Shown here one piece after another: positions 38,428 to 47,064 of a stretch of DNA of 64,000 nt. The notes under the pieces were generated by a model. It had not been told where the DNA came from and ran no database searches. It worked only from the letters and a program-made list of their open reading frames with translations. The stretch's first letter is position 1. Every line of letters begins with the position of its first letter. The position numbers and the translations under genes were made by a program. This DNA is from Microbulbifer sp. TB1203. Its GTDB lineage: Bacteria > Pseudomonadota > Gammaproteobacteria > Pseudomonadales > Cellvibrionaceae. The stretch is taken from positions 2,305,501 to 2,369,500 of the forward strand of contig NZ_CP116899.1 of the NCBI RefSeq assembly GCF_030997045.1, written 5' to 3'.

Positions 38428-40527
38428 GAAAGTGTACTGGTAGCTCACCGCCATATTGCGCGGCGCACCGTAATAGCCGATTTCGTACAGGCTGGTGATG
38501 TACTTCTCGTCCGTAAGGTTGTTCACGTTGAGCTGCAGACGGGAATTGGCGTCGATATCCCAGCGCGCAAAAGCGTTGAGCAGCAGGTAGGCGCCCTGCT
38601 CTATTTCCACCTCGGTATAGGAATCCACCTTGGAGGTCTCCGCCTGCCAGTTGCCGCCCAGCCCCAGTGAAACGTCCGGCAGCTGGGGCAGGGTCGCATT
38701 CAGGGAGAAGTTGACGGTCTTCCGCGGCACCCAGGTGTAGCTATCGTCACCGGCCTCGTCTTCGAGTTCGAGGGAGGTGAAGCCGAGCACCAGGTTCATG
38801 TACTCGTTCAGCGCTCCGGAAACTTCTATCTCGAAACCCTCTGAATCGATGTTCGCACCCTCGTAATAATATTGGAGAGTATCGGGATTCAGGCCCGCAT
38901 AGGTGGCGAGCCCGCGCTGTTCCGCCTTGAATACCGCCAGCGTCGCCAGCAGGCGGCCATCCAGCCAGTCGGCCTTGGCCCCCAGCTCGTAATTCACGCC
39001 CTTGGTGGGGTCCAGGTAGACGCCGTCGATATCGTATTGATCCTGCGGCTGGTAGATATCCGAATAGCTGGCGTAAACGGAGATATTGCCGGTGACTGAA
39101 TAGGTCAGGCCCAGGTAGGGGCTGACCTCGCTTTCGTCGATATCGCCGCGGAGGCTGGTCACCGAACGCTCGTAACTGACGGCGTTGAAGCCGGGAATAA
39201 TACTCAGGCTGCCAAATTTGAGCCTGGTAGCGCCGTAGACCCGGGAGAGCGTCTGCTCGCTCTGGTCCCACAGGGTCTTGTCCCCCCAGGCGGGTTCGGC
39301 AACCACATCTCCCCCGTAGGGAAAACCCGGCAGCGCGCCAAAGGCGGGGTCCGCGGTATCCACCGGGTGCCAGTACTGGTCCCGCTCGCTGGCCGAGTGG
39401 CTGGCGCCGAGGACAGCTTCATGGATGGCACCAAACAGCTCGTACTCCCCGGAGAGGCCGGCGTCAAACAGATGGGCTTCGTCCTCCGTCGGCCACTTGC
39501 CCGGATTGCCCAGCAGGCCGGTGCCGGTCTTCGGGTCCAGGCCCGTGGTGGAATAGGCAAAAAACAGCTGACTTTCGTCCTCGAAGCCGCGGTAGTTGTA
39601 GGAGAGCTTCAGCTCCCAATCCGACGGCAGCCTATAGCTGTATTCCACAAAGGCCGTCTGGTTGACCGTATCCCAGTAGGTCCAGTCCTGGCTGGTGGAC
39701 GCATCCGTGCCCCACTCCGCCTGGGTGCCGTCGCTGTTGGCGAATACCAGGCCGCCCCACATACCGCCGACGGTGTTTGCCGCCTGGTGGGAATAGCCCG
39801 CGGCCAGGGTGGAATTTTCCGTCAACTGGCCGTCGACCACGCCGTAGATAAAAGTACGGTCGTTCTCCACCCCGCGCAGGTGGGAACCGGAATCCTCCGC
39901 CGCCGCCACCAGGCGGCCAGCCCAGTCGCCGCTGCCGCTGAGCGGCGCAGAATAATCCGCCTCCACCCGGACCCGGTCGTAGGAGCCTGCGGTAACCCCC
40001 AGCTGCCCACGGGCGTGGTTGGCAGGCCGCTTCCGCACGTAGTTGATGGTGCCGGACGAGTTGCCGACACCGGTCAGCAGGCCGTTGGCGCCCCGGATAA
40101 TCTCCACTTTCTCGTAACCGAAGGAATCCGTCGCGCCGCGCACCAGGCCCCAGCCGTTGGGAAGGCCGACGCCATCCACCTGGGTGTTCTGGATTTCAAA
40201 CCCACGGGACAGGTAATTGGTTCTGTTGGTCTCCCATCTCTCCACGCTGATACCGGTGGCCAGATCCAGCGCGTCGTTGATGCTGCTGGCGCCGAAGGCA
40301 TCCATCAGTTCCCTGTCGACCACGCTGATGGATTGAGGCGTGCTCTTGAGGTCGAGGTTCAGGCCCGTTGCGCCCTTGCTGGTGCGATTCTCGCGCACGC
40401 CGACGATAAACACTTCTTCGATATCGCCGGACTCATCCGAGCGACTTTCAGCTTCCTGGGCAACCGACGGCAGGGCGAGACTTACTGCCAGAGACAGGGA
40501 GGCGAAGGCGCTTAGCCTGGGGTTCAT
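38425..40527 (-). CDS. TonB-dependent siderophore receptor
   Basis: A 700-residue outer-membrane receptor that imports ferric siderophores using TonB energy. After a signal peptide (FASLSLAVSLALPSVAQ) comes a TonB box region EEVFIVGV, a plug domain (STPQSISVVDRELMDAFGA, YLSRGFEIQNTQVDGVGLP) and a beta-barrel ending NMAVSYQYTF with a terminal Phe as required for insertion. The STPQSISVVD signature marks siderophore receptors rather than cobalamin or carbohydrate receptors. I use the ATG at 40527 (GAGG at seven bases) rather than the one two codons upstream. A Fur-type box precedes it. Confidence 0.93.
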   Translation of the reverse strand: MNPRLSAFASLSLAVSLALPSVAQEAESRSDESGDIEEVFIVGVRENRTSKGATGLNLDLKSTPQSISVVDRELMDAFGASSINDALDLATGISVERWETNRTNYLSRGFEIQNTQVDGVGLPNGWGLVRGATDSFGYEKVEIIRGANGLLTGVGNSSGTINYVRKRPANHARGQLGVTAGSYDRVRVEADYSAPLSGSGDWAGRLVAAAEDSGSHLRGVENDRTFIYGVVDGQLTENSTLAAGYSHQAANTVGGMWGGLVFANSDGTQAEWGTDASTSQDWTYWDTVNQTAFVEYSYRLPSDWELKLSYNYRGFEDESQLFFAYSTTGLDPKTGTGLLGNPGKWPTEDEAHLFDAGLSGEYELFGAIHEAVLGASHSASERDQYWHPVDTADPAFGALPGFPYGGDVVAEPAWGDKTLWDQSEQTLSRVYGATRLKFGSLSIIPGFNAVSYERSVTSLRGDIDESEVSPYLGLTYSVTGNISVYASYSDIYQPQDQYDIDGVYLDPTKGVNYELGAKADWLDGRLLATLAVFKAEQRGLATYAGLNPDTLQYYYEGANIDSEGFEIEVSGALNEYMNLVLGFTSLELEDEAGDDSYTWVPRKTVNFSLNATLPQLPDVSLGLGGNWQAETSKVDSYTEVEIEQGAYLLLNAFARWDIDANSRLQLNVNNLTDEKYITSLYEIGYYGAPRNMAVSYQYTF

Positions 40528-40595
40528 GGGCATACCTCACATCGTGTGATTATTGGAAGAAGGCGGGCAGGATTGTATGCAAAGATAAATCAAAT

Positions 40596-40614
40596 GCAAA
40601 TGATATTGATTACT
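40596..40614. promoter_or_regulatory. Candidate Fur box
   Basis: GCAAATGATATTGATTACT matches the 19-bp Fur consensus GATAATGATAATCATTATC at 13 positions. It lies about 70 bases upstream of the receptor start and so could repress the receptor, PepSY and small membrane protein genes when iron is sufficient. IS200-like sequence begins about 100 bases further out. Confidence 0.6.
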
Positions 40615-40699
40615 ATTTATGAGGTAAATGGTGCCACCAAAGCACGGCGCCGATCCTCTCCGTCTGGACGAGTGCCCCAATATCCAGGGGGGGGTAGTC

Positions 40700-41310
40700 T
40701 CAATCAGCAACCACCCGCAGAGCGGGTGGTATGATGAAAGCCCCCAGAGGGGGCTATGTTACAGCCCCATCAGTCTCATCTGCTCCTGACGGCGCTCTTC
40801 ACTTTCTTGATTCTTGATGTACTCTCGAATCATCTGCTCATCTAAGCCAACCGTGCTAACACAGTAGCCTCTGGCCCAGAAATGCCTACCGGTAAAATTT
40901 CTCTTCACCTGCAAGTACTCACGAAATATTCGAATCGCCGACTTGCCCTTCAGAAGCCCTACCGTATGAGCCACGCTGAACTTCGGAAGGATCATTAACA
41001 ACATGTGGATGTGGTCCCTCATTGCATAACCCTCAACTAGCTCAACTCCCGCTTGGCGGCAAAGATCACGGAATATGGCTCCGATCTCTCTGCGTAAAGT
41101 CCCAAATATCGCCTTTTTTCGGTACTTCGGGACAAATACTACGTGATACCTGCAATAATGCTTGACGTGAGCTTGGCTCTGCCAATCTCTCATATGGCCT
41201 CCTAATAGAACTTGCCGGTTCATGGGAGGCCATATTCTCTACCCTGCACGACTGAACGGCAGAGCCCTGTCAAGTCTCACCGCCAGAGGCGGTGGTTTAC
41301 CTATGTGTTA
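40700..41310 (-). mobile_element. IS200/IS605-family insertion sequence (TnpA only)
   Basis: One TnpA gene without a TnpB/IscB partner. Subterminal hairpins are present at both ends: ACCACCCGC-AGA-GCGGGTGGT at 40710-40730 and CACCGCC-AGA-GGCGGTG at 41278-41294, both with an AGA loop on the plus strand. A third hairpin, AGCCCCC-AGA-GGGGGCT at 40739-40755, lies just downstream of tnpA and may be its terminator. The exact cleavage sites cannot be fixed from the sequence alone, so the outer limits are approximate. Confidence 0.8.
40759..41193 (-). CDS. tnpA: IS200-like transposase TnpA (HUH/Y1)
   Basis: A 144-residue single-strand transposase. The HUH metal motif is H61-I-H63 in MRDHIHMLL and the catalytic Tyr125 is in IREYIKNQE. 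Other conserved parts are YHVVFVPKYRKKAIF and LLKGKSAIRIFREY. AGGAGG lies four bases before the ATG at 41193; the frame extends further upstream to 41223 without a better site. Length and motifs are complete, so it may be active. Confidence 0.95.
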   Translation of the reverse strand: MRDWQSQAHVKHYCRYHVVFVPKYRKKAIFGTLRREIGAIFRDLCRQAGVELVEGYAMRDHIHMLLMILPKFSVAHTVGLLKGKSAIRIFREYLQVKRNFTGRHFWARGYCVSTVGLDEQMIREYIKNQESEERRQEQMRLMGL

Positions 41311-41570
41311 ATTAGCGGGACGACGACGCCTCCTGCGCCGCATCGCTGGCCGCCTGCTCCGGCACGGCGATGGCGATGAAAGCAGCACCGAGTCCATCTG
41401 GGGCCGGAACACCCTGTACAGCAGCGGCGGAAATTACTGGGAGCGGGCGCCTGCCCCTGATCGGCCAGCGGCCGCTCCTACGGGAAAATGGCACCGGAAT
41501 AGCGGAGTCGCCATCCTGGACACTACCATTCGGTGAAAATGCGGTTTTCCCGATGCGGAGGAGGCAGAAG
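41311..41570. other. Region between the IS200 element and the small membrane protein, with gene remnant and repeat
   Basis: About 260 bases with no complete gene. On the minus strand from about 41414 down to a stop at 41312 a frame reads GVPAPDGLGAAFIAIAVPEQ and then AASDAAQEASSSR, which looks like a C-terminal coding remnant without a start. Around 41440-41500 are GGAGCGGGCGCCTGCCCC and CGGCCGCTCCTACG, fragments of the GTAGGAGC repeat type. Confidence 0.35.
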
Positions 41571-41768
41571 ATGAACACTCCGAGAGGTGGCCTGCGCGTG
41601 GCCAGCGTGCTGTTCGGGCTGATGGCCCTGGGCCAGCTGTGGCGGGTATTCGCCACCCCGGAAGTATTGGTTGGCGGCGCACCCATGCCCGTCTGGCCGA
41701 GCGTGCTGGCGCTGATAATCCTCGCAATACTGTGCATCTGGCTGTGGAGGCTCTCCAACAGGGCCTGA
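41571..41768 (+). CDS. Small two-span membrane protein
   Basis: A 65-residue frame beginning MNTPRGGLRVASVLFGLMALG with hydrophobic segments ASVLFGLMALGQLWRVF and LALIILAILCIWLWRL. GGAGGAGG lies seven bases before the ATG, a very strong ribosome binding site, which supports translation. It lies upstream of the SulP gene, separated by a terminator-like hairpin. I do not recognise a family. Confidence 0.7.
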   Translation: MNTPRGGLRVASVLFGLMALGQLWRVFATPEVLVGGAPMPVWPSVLALIILAILCIWLWRLSNRA

Positions 41769-41871
41769 GACAATCGTCTGTAAGCGGTTTCCCGTGGATG
41801 GGTAGGCGCCCGCTGGAATTATTCCCGCTACTTACCGCGCCCCCGGCGGGGCGCTATAATCCCGCTCTTCA

Positions 41872-41900
41872 GAAAGACCCGGCTTTTTGTCGGGTCTTTC
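41872..41900. terminator. Terminator-like hairpin GAAAGACCCG ... CGGGTCTTTC
   Basis: A perfect 10-bp stem with a 9-base loop rich in T. It follows the small membrane protein gene and precedes the SulP gene by 33 bases, so it probably ends the upstream transcript, or attenuates entry into the SulP gene. The downstream sequence has only a short T run. Confidence 0.5.
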
Positions 41901-41933
41901 CGGTTGTGCCACTGAAAACCGGGAGTTCTCCAC

Positions 41934-43625
41934 TTGTTCGCCTCCGCCCTACGTCAATCCTTCGCCGACGGCAGTCTTTTCGGCACCCTGCCGCGCAACC
42001 TGATCGCCGGGATCACCGTGGGCATAGTGGCGCTGCCACTGTCCATGGGCCTCGCCATCGCCAGCGGTGTGCCGCCGCAGCACGGGCTCTATACCGCCAT
42101 CGTCGGCGGTATCGTGGTGGCACTGCTGGGCGGCTCGCGGGTGAATATCTCCGGCCCCACCGCCGCATTTGTGGTGGTGCTGCTGCCGGTGGTGCAGCAG
42201 TTCGGCCTCGGCGGCCTGCTGCTGGCGGGCCTGCTGGCAGGGTTGATCACAATTGGGTTCGGCCTGCTCAAGCTGGGACGGCTGATCCAGATTATCCCCT
42301 ATCCGGTGATCGTCGGATTCACCTCCGGTATCGGCACGGTGATCGCCTTTTTGCAGATGAAAGACTTCCTCGGCCTGCAACCGGAACCGGGGGCCACACA
42401 TTTTCTGCAGCAACTGGGCGCACTCGCGGCGGCGCTGCCCAGCTTTCGCTGGCAGGAGTTCGCTATCGGCGCTCTCACCCTGGGTATGCTGATACTGTGG
42501 AAAAAAGCACCCGGCCGCATTCCCGCCTACCTGGTGGCGCTGCTGGTGGGCACTCTCGCCGCGTCGGTATTCAACGGCAGCGCCGATCTGCCGGACGTGG
42601 ACACCATCGCCTCGCGCTTCCGCTTTTCCCTGGGCGGTGTCGAGGGCAGCGGAATACCGCCGGTGGCACCGCACTTTTTGCTGCCCTGGCAATTGCCGGG
42701 GCCGGACGGCACACCCATCGGTTTCAGCTGGGAACTGCTGCGCGCACTGATCGGACCGGCGTTTTCCATCGCCCTGCTGGGCGCATTGGAATCCCTGCTG
42801 TGTGCGGTGGTGGCAGACGGCATGAGCGGCCAGCAGCACGACCCGGATGGCGAACTGGTCGGTCAGGGCATGGGCAATATAGCGGTGGCCTTCTTCGGTG
42901 GCATCCCGGTCACGGCGGCTATCGCGCGCACCGCCACCAACGTGCGCTCCGGTGGCAGCACCCCGCTCTCCGCAGTGGTGCACGGGCTGTTTGTGCTGCT
43001 GGCCATGCTGCTGCTGGCACCCTGGCTGTCGCTGATCCCGATGGCGGCGATGGCCGCGGTACTGTTGGTCGTGGCCTGGAATATGAGCGAGGCGGGCCAC
43101 GCACTGCATATCCTGCGCCGGGCGCCGCGGGCGGACGCCGCAGTGCTGCTCACCTGCTTCGCACTCACCGTGGCGATCGATATGCAGGTGGCGGTGGCCG
43201 CGGGCCTGGCTCTGGCCTCTGTGCTGTTTATCCGCCGGGTGACCGAGCTGACGCAAACCACACTGATCAAACCCCACGAGGAAGCGGAACATCAGCAGGC
43301 AAAAGGGGTGGTGCTTTACGACCTGGACGGCCCACTGTTTTTCGGCGCCGCCTACAAGGCCCTGAAAATCGTCACCGCGGTGGATCGCGATGTGCACACG
43401 GTGGTGCTGGATATGCGGGATGTTGCGGTGTTGGATGCCACCGCCATGGAAAACCTGGAGGCTATCGCCAGGCACCTGGCCGGACGGCACACCACCCTTT
43501 ACCTGATCCACGTGCGGCCCACTCTGGTAAAGAAGATGCGCCGTTACGGGCTGCTGGACGCAACCACTCCGACCCGGCTGGCCAGGGATTACCATGCGGT
43601 CCTGAGCCAGCTGAGCAGCGCTTAG
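41934..43625 (+). CDS. SulP-family anion transporter with STAS domain
   Basis: A 563-residue inner-membrane transporter of sulfate, bicarbonate or dicarboxylates. The N-terminal transport domain contains LIAGITVGIVALPLSMGLAIASG, SRVNISGPTAAFVVVLLPVV and IPVTAAIARTATNVRSGG, and a C-terminal STAS domain begins near residue 450 (VVLYDLDGPLFFGAAYKALKI, then MRDVAVLDATAMENLEAI). TTG start with GGGAG upstream. The substrate is not obvious; SulP members near secD are not conserved. Confidence 0.92.
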   Translation: MFASALRQSFADGSLFGTLPRNLIAGITVGIVALPLSMGLAIASGVPPQHGLYTAIVGGIVVALLGGSRVNISGPTAAFVVVLLPVVQQFGLGGLLLAGLLAGLITIGFGLLKLGRLIQIIPYPVIVGFTSGIGTVIAFLQMKDFLGLQPEPGATHFLQQLGALAAALPSFRWQEFAIGALTLGMLILWKKAPGRIPAYLVALLVGTLAASVFNGSADLPDVDTIASRFRFSLGGVEGSGIPPVAPHFLLPWQLPGPDGTPIGFSWELLRALIGPAFSIALLGALESLLCAVVADGMSGQQHDPDGELVGQGMGNIAVAFFGGIPVTAAIARTATNVRSGGSTPLSAVVHGLFVLLAMLLLAPWLSLIPMAAMAAVLLVVAWNMSEAGHALHILRRAPRADAAVLLTCFALTVAIDMQVAVAAGLALASVLFIRRVTELTQTTLIKPHEEAEHQQAKGVVLYDLDGPLFFGAAYKALKIVTAVDRDVHTVVLDMRDVAVLDATAMENLEAIARHLAGRHTTLYLIHVRPTLVKKMRRYGLLDATTPTRLARDYHAVLSQLSSA

Positions 43626-43695
43626 GCACTTGGGTGATTTTTTGTGCAAACTATTGTAGAATGGCCGATTCACGTAGAAAATCGGGACATTTATT

Positions 43696-43890
43696 GTGGC
43701 CAAGAAAGCTTCCAGCGCTTCCAAACGCAAGCAACCCACCACCCTTGAGAGCCGCGAGAATATCGAGGAACAAGTGAAGGCCTTCCTCGCCGCTGGCGGT
43801 GAAATCCAGCAGGTGCCGAAAGGTGTGAGCGGCCAGACCAGCACCTCCGGCCCCAAGCACATTACCCTGGGTAAGAAACCCCGCAGTTAA
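43696..43890 (+). CDS. Small basic protein, SutA-like tail motif
   Basis: A 64-residue protein starting at GTG. The first 20 residues are Lys/Ser/Ala-rich; the middle contains ENIEEQVKAFLAAGGEIQ and then QVPKGVSG. This AFLxxGGxIQxxPxGVSG pattern resembles the C-terminal region of the slow-growth RNA polymerase regulator SutA and of small uncharacterised gammaproteobacterial proteins. It lies between SulP and secF with convergent secF. The SutA link is inference from the motif only. Confidence 0.65.
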   Translation: MAKKASSASKRKQPTTLESRENIEEQVKAFLAAGGEIQQVPKGVSGQTSTSGPKHITLGKKPRS

Positions 43891-43943
43891 CAGTGGTCAG
43901 TGGCCAGTGAAAAACACCGACCACTAACCGCCATCCGCTAGCC

Positions 43944-44966
43944 TCAGGGCATTTCCTCCAGCTCCGCCCCCTCCTTCACCGGCGGCATCAGGTCTTCCTT
44001 GGTGATACGCATCGCCATCAGCATATTGATGGCCACGTAAACGGACGAGTAGGTACCCACCACCACACCGACGATCAGCGCCAGCGAGAAGTTGTGAATC
44101 AGCTCGCCGCCGAAGAATTGCAGGGCCCACAGCACCAGCAAGGTGGTGAAGGAAGTCATGAAGGTGCGGCCGAGCGTCTGGCTGACGGAAATATTGATGA
44201 TTTCCACCGTGCTCGCCTTCCGCACCCTGCGGAAGTTCTCGCGAATGCGGTCGAACACCACGATGGTATCGTTGATCGAGTAGCCGATCACCGCGAGCAC
44301 CGCCGCCAGCACCGTGAGGTCGAAATCCAACCTGAAGAAGGCGAAAAAGCCCAGCACGATGATCACGTCGTGGACCAGTGCCACCACTGCACTCACGGCG
44401 AATTTGTACTGGAAGCGCAGCGCCACATAGGCCATCACCACAACCAGCGCGAACAGCATGCCCAAGCCGCCGTCATCGCGCAGTTCCTCGCCCACCTGCG
44501 GACCGACCGATTCCACCCGACGCAGTTCCACTTCGCCGTCGCTGCCCTGGCGCAACACAGCCACAATCTCGTCACCCACTGACTGGACGGCCTCCTCATC
44601 GCGCGCGTTGCGGTGAGTCTGTTCCTCGGTAGCTTCCGGTGGCAGCTTGATCAGCAGTTCATTGTCAGAACCGAAGCGCACCACCGAGGCACCGGCAAAG
44701 CCGGCCTCCTCCAACTGGCCGCGCACGTCTTCCAGTTGCGGGGCGGCTTCGTATCCCACTTCAATCTGGGTGCCGCCAGTGAAATCCAGCCCCAGTTTCA
44801 GGCCATTCATCGCCAGCGCGGCGATAGACGCCACCACCAGGGCGATAGAAAGGGCCGCGGCCAGCCTCCGCCAGCGCATAAAATCGAACACACGCTTGCC
44901 CATGTACTCGGTGATCTTGCCGTCCTCGACCTTGGTCTCGGCGGCTTTGCTTTTGGTCTCACTCAC
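43944..44966 (-). CDS. secF: Protein translocase subunit SecF
   Basis: A 340-residue, six-span inner-membrane protein that with SecD uses the proton gradient to pull preproteins through SecYEG. Conserved parts are GLDFTGGTQIEVGYE, the D/E-rich periplasmic loop, IGYSINDTIVVFDRIRENFRR and the final SVYVAINMLM. I choose GTG at 44966 (MSETKSKAA; AGGAG eight bases upstream) because an upstream TTG would lie inside secD. secD ends 11 bases upstream. Confidence 0.97.
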   Translation of the reverse strand: MSETKSKAAETKVEDGKITEYMGKRVFDFMRWRRLAAALSIALVVASIAALAMNGLKLGLDFTGGTQIEVGYEAAPQLEDVRGQLEEAGFAGASVVRFGSDNELLIKLPPEATEEQTHRNARDEEAVQSVGDEIVAVLRQGSDGEVELRRVESVGPQVGEELRDDGGLGMLFALVVVMAYVALRFQYKFAVSAVVALVHDVIIVLGFFAFFRLDFDLTVLAAVLAVIGYSINDTIVVFDRIRENFRRVRKASTVEIINISVSQTLGRTFMTSFTTLLVLWALQFFGGELIHNFSLALIVGVVVGTYSSVYVAINMLMAMRITKEDLMPPVKEGAELEEMP

Positions 44967-44977
44967 GGTCGGCGCTC

Positions 44978-46849
44978 CTATATCCAAAGCTTCTGTACAC
45001 GGCGGCCGCCGTAGAACAAGTTGATCAATGCCCGCGTACCCATAATGGCGCTGAACATGGAGGTCAGGATGCCGATGGACAGGGTCACCGCGAAGCCCTG
45101 TACCGGGCCGGAACCGATCGCATACAGGATCACCGCGACGATCAGGGTGGTGATATTGGCATCCACGATCGCGCTATACGCATTGTCAAAACCGGCCGTG
45201 ATCGCCGATTGCGGCGGCATGCCGTTGCGCAGTTCCTCCCGTATTCGCGAGAAGATCAGTACGTTCGCATCCACCGCCATACCGATAGTGAGCACCATGC
45301 CGGCGATACCCGGCAGGGTCAGGGTGGCGCCGAGAATCGACATCACCGCCACCAGCAGCACCATATTCATCGCCAGCGCAATATTGGCCGCCAGGCCGAA
45401 GGCGCGGTAGAACAGCAGCATGCAGATCACCACCGCAAGCAGGCCTATCTGCACCGATGTGACACCCACCTCGATATTGTCCGCGCCCAGCGACGGGCCG
45501 ATCACCCGCTCTTCCACAAAATACATGGGCGCGGCCAGAGCGCCGGCGCGCAACAGCAGCGCCAGTTCCTGGGCGTCCGCCGGACTGTCCAGGCCGGTGG
45601 TGCGGAACTGCCGGCCCAGGGCACTCTGCACCGTGGCCAGGTTGATGATCTTCTTCTCCTCGGTGCGCTTCTGCACCACAATTTCGTTGCCTTCCGCGTC
45701 GATTTTTATCTCCGGGGTAAAGCGGCTCTCGACAAACAGGGTGCCCATGCGGCGGCCGACGTTTTTCCAGGTGGCGCGGTGCATCATCTCGCCGCCCCGG
45801 GAGTCCAGGGTGATATTCACCTGCGGGAAGCCGCTCTCGTCGTAGCCCACACGGGCGTCGGTCACCCGCTCACCGGTGATGATCACCTTGCGCTCCAGCC
45901 AGGCACCGCCATACATCTGGCGGTCCTGCTCGTTGCGGTATTCGAAATATTCCTTGTTGGTCACCAGCGCGTCCGGACGCGCCTCCATACGGTACTCCAG
46001 GTTGGCGGTCTTGCCGATAATGCGCTTGGCCTCGGCGGTGTCCTGGACCCCGGGCAATTCCACCACTATGCGGTTGCGCCCCTGGCGCTGCACGATGGGT
46101 TCGGCCACGCCCAGTTCATTGACCCGATTGCGCAGGGTGGTGAGGTTCTGGGTTACCGCGTAGTCCTCCAGCTGCTTGAGCTCCTGATCGGTGAGGGTTG
46201 CGCGAATCTCCAGGTTCTCGCCTCTGCCGGCCTCGGTGAGCTGCAGTTGCGGGAATTCCTTGCGCAGGGTGGACATACCCAGGTCGCGCAGTTCCTCACT
46301 GCGGAAGCGGGCGACGATCTCGCGGTCGTCCACCAGATCCACGCTGCGGTAGCGGGCGTCCGCCGCGCGCAGCTTGGCTTTTACATCAGCCTCGTAGCCT
46401 TCCATATTGGTTTTCACGATGGAGTTGGTGTCCACCTCCATCAGGAAGTGCACGCCGCCGGCCAGGTCCAGGCCCAGTTTCATCGGGCTGGCGCCCAGGT
46501 TGCTCAGCCATTCGGGGGTAGTGGAGGCCAGGTTCAGGGCCACCACATAGTCACTGTGCCCCAGGGCTTCTTGAATAGCGCGTTTGGCGGGTAGCTGCTC
46601 CTCGATGGACTCGAGACGCAGCAGCACGGAGTTCTTATCGCTGACCGCGCCGCCGAAATACTCGATACCGGCCTCGTCGAGGGCCTTTTCCGCCTTCTCC
46701 AGCACTGCCGGCCCGATACTGGTGGTGCTGGACTGGCCGGAGATCTGCACGGCGGGGTCCGGTGCGTAGAGGTTGGGCGCGGCGTACAGGAAGCCGAGCA
46801 CCGCAACCGTGAGAATCAGGAGGTACTTCCAGAAGGGGTAGCGATTCAT
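44978..46849 (-). CDS. secD: Protein translocase subunit SecD
   Basis: A 623-residue, six-span protein with a large periplasmic domain. Conserved parts are MKLGLDLAGGVHFLMEVD, the P1 domain, GADNIEVGVTSVQIGLLAVVICM, GIAGMVLTIGMAVDANVLIF and RIREELRNG. Start MNRYPFWKYLLIL has GAGAG upstream. Upstream is tgt; the yajC gene usually found between tgt and secD is absent, and 215 bases of non-coding, repeat-containing sequence lie there instead. Confidence 0.98.
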   Translation of the reverse strand: MNRYPFWKYLLILTVAVLGFLYAAPNLYAPDPAVQISGQSSTTSIGPAVLEKAEKALDEAGIEYFGGAVSDKNSVLLRLESIEEQLPAKRAIQEALGHSDYVVALNLASTTPEWLSNLGASPMKLGLDLAGGVHFLMEVDTNSIVKTNMEGYEADVKAKLRAADARYRSVDLVDDREIVARFRSEELRDLGMSTLRKEFPQLQLTEAGRGENLEIRATLTDQELKQLEDYAVTQNLTTLRNRVNELGVAEPIVQRQGRNRIVVELPGVQDTAEAKRIIGKTANLEYRMEARPDALVTNKEYFEYRNEQDRQMYGGAWLERKVIITGERVTDARVGYDESGFPQVNITLDSRGGEMMHRATWKNVGRRMGTLFVESRFTPEIKIDAEGNEIVVQKRTEEKKIINLATVQSALGRQFRTTGLDSPADAQELALLLRAGALAAPMYFVEERVIGPSLGADNIEVGVTSVQIGLLAVVICMLLFYRAFGLAANIALAMNMVLLVAVMSILGATLTLPGIAGMVLTIGMAVDANVLIFSRIREELRNGMPPQSAITAGFDNAYSAIVDANITTLIVAVILYAIGSGPVQGFAVTLSIGILTSMFSAIMGTRALINLFYGGRRVQKLWI

Positions 46850-47064
46850 GCTGCTCTCGTTGTTGTATTCAGGCCCCGGAAGGCCGGACGTTCGCGACAA
46901 TGTCGGGAGATATGCGGGCAGCCTCCGCGGATTGCAAGGCGGCGCCGTCTCTCTCGAATGGGGGCCGATTATACGGGCATCGTGTTGTGGTACAAATCGG
47001 GTCGCGCGGGCCCCAGCTCGGCAAACGGGCCGCAGGCCCGTCAGGGCGAAAGCAGAGCTGGCCC
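46850..47064. other. Spacer between tgt and secD where yajC would be expected
   Basis: No frame longer than a few dozen codons resembling YajC (a membrane protein of about 110 residues) is present. The region holds the reverse complement of GTAGGGGCCAGCTCTGC and a GGGCCTGCGGCCCGTTTGCCG palindrome, similar to the repeat at 55102-55254. A promoter for secD may lie near the AT-richer stretch around 46970. Confidence 0.5.

Noticed and set aside
40700..41310. CRISPR-like or TnpB-associated omega RNA near the IS200 element
   Set aside because: No TnpB gene and no repeat-spacer periodicity; the hairpins fit IS200 ends and a terminator.
41312..41414. Minus-strand C-terminal-looking frame GVPAPDGLGAAF...SSSR
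   Set aside because: No start codon with an SD and no recognisable family; kept only as a possible remnant in the intergenic entry.
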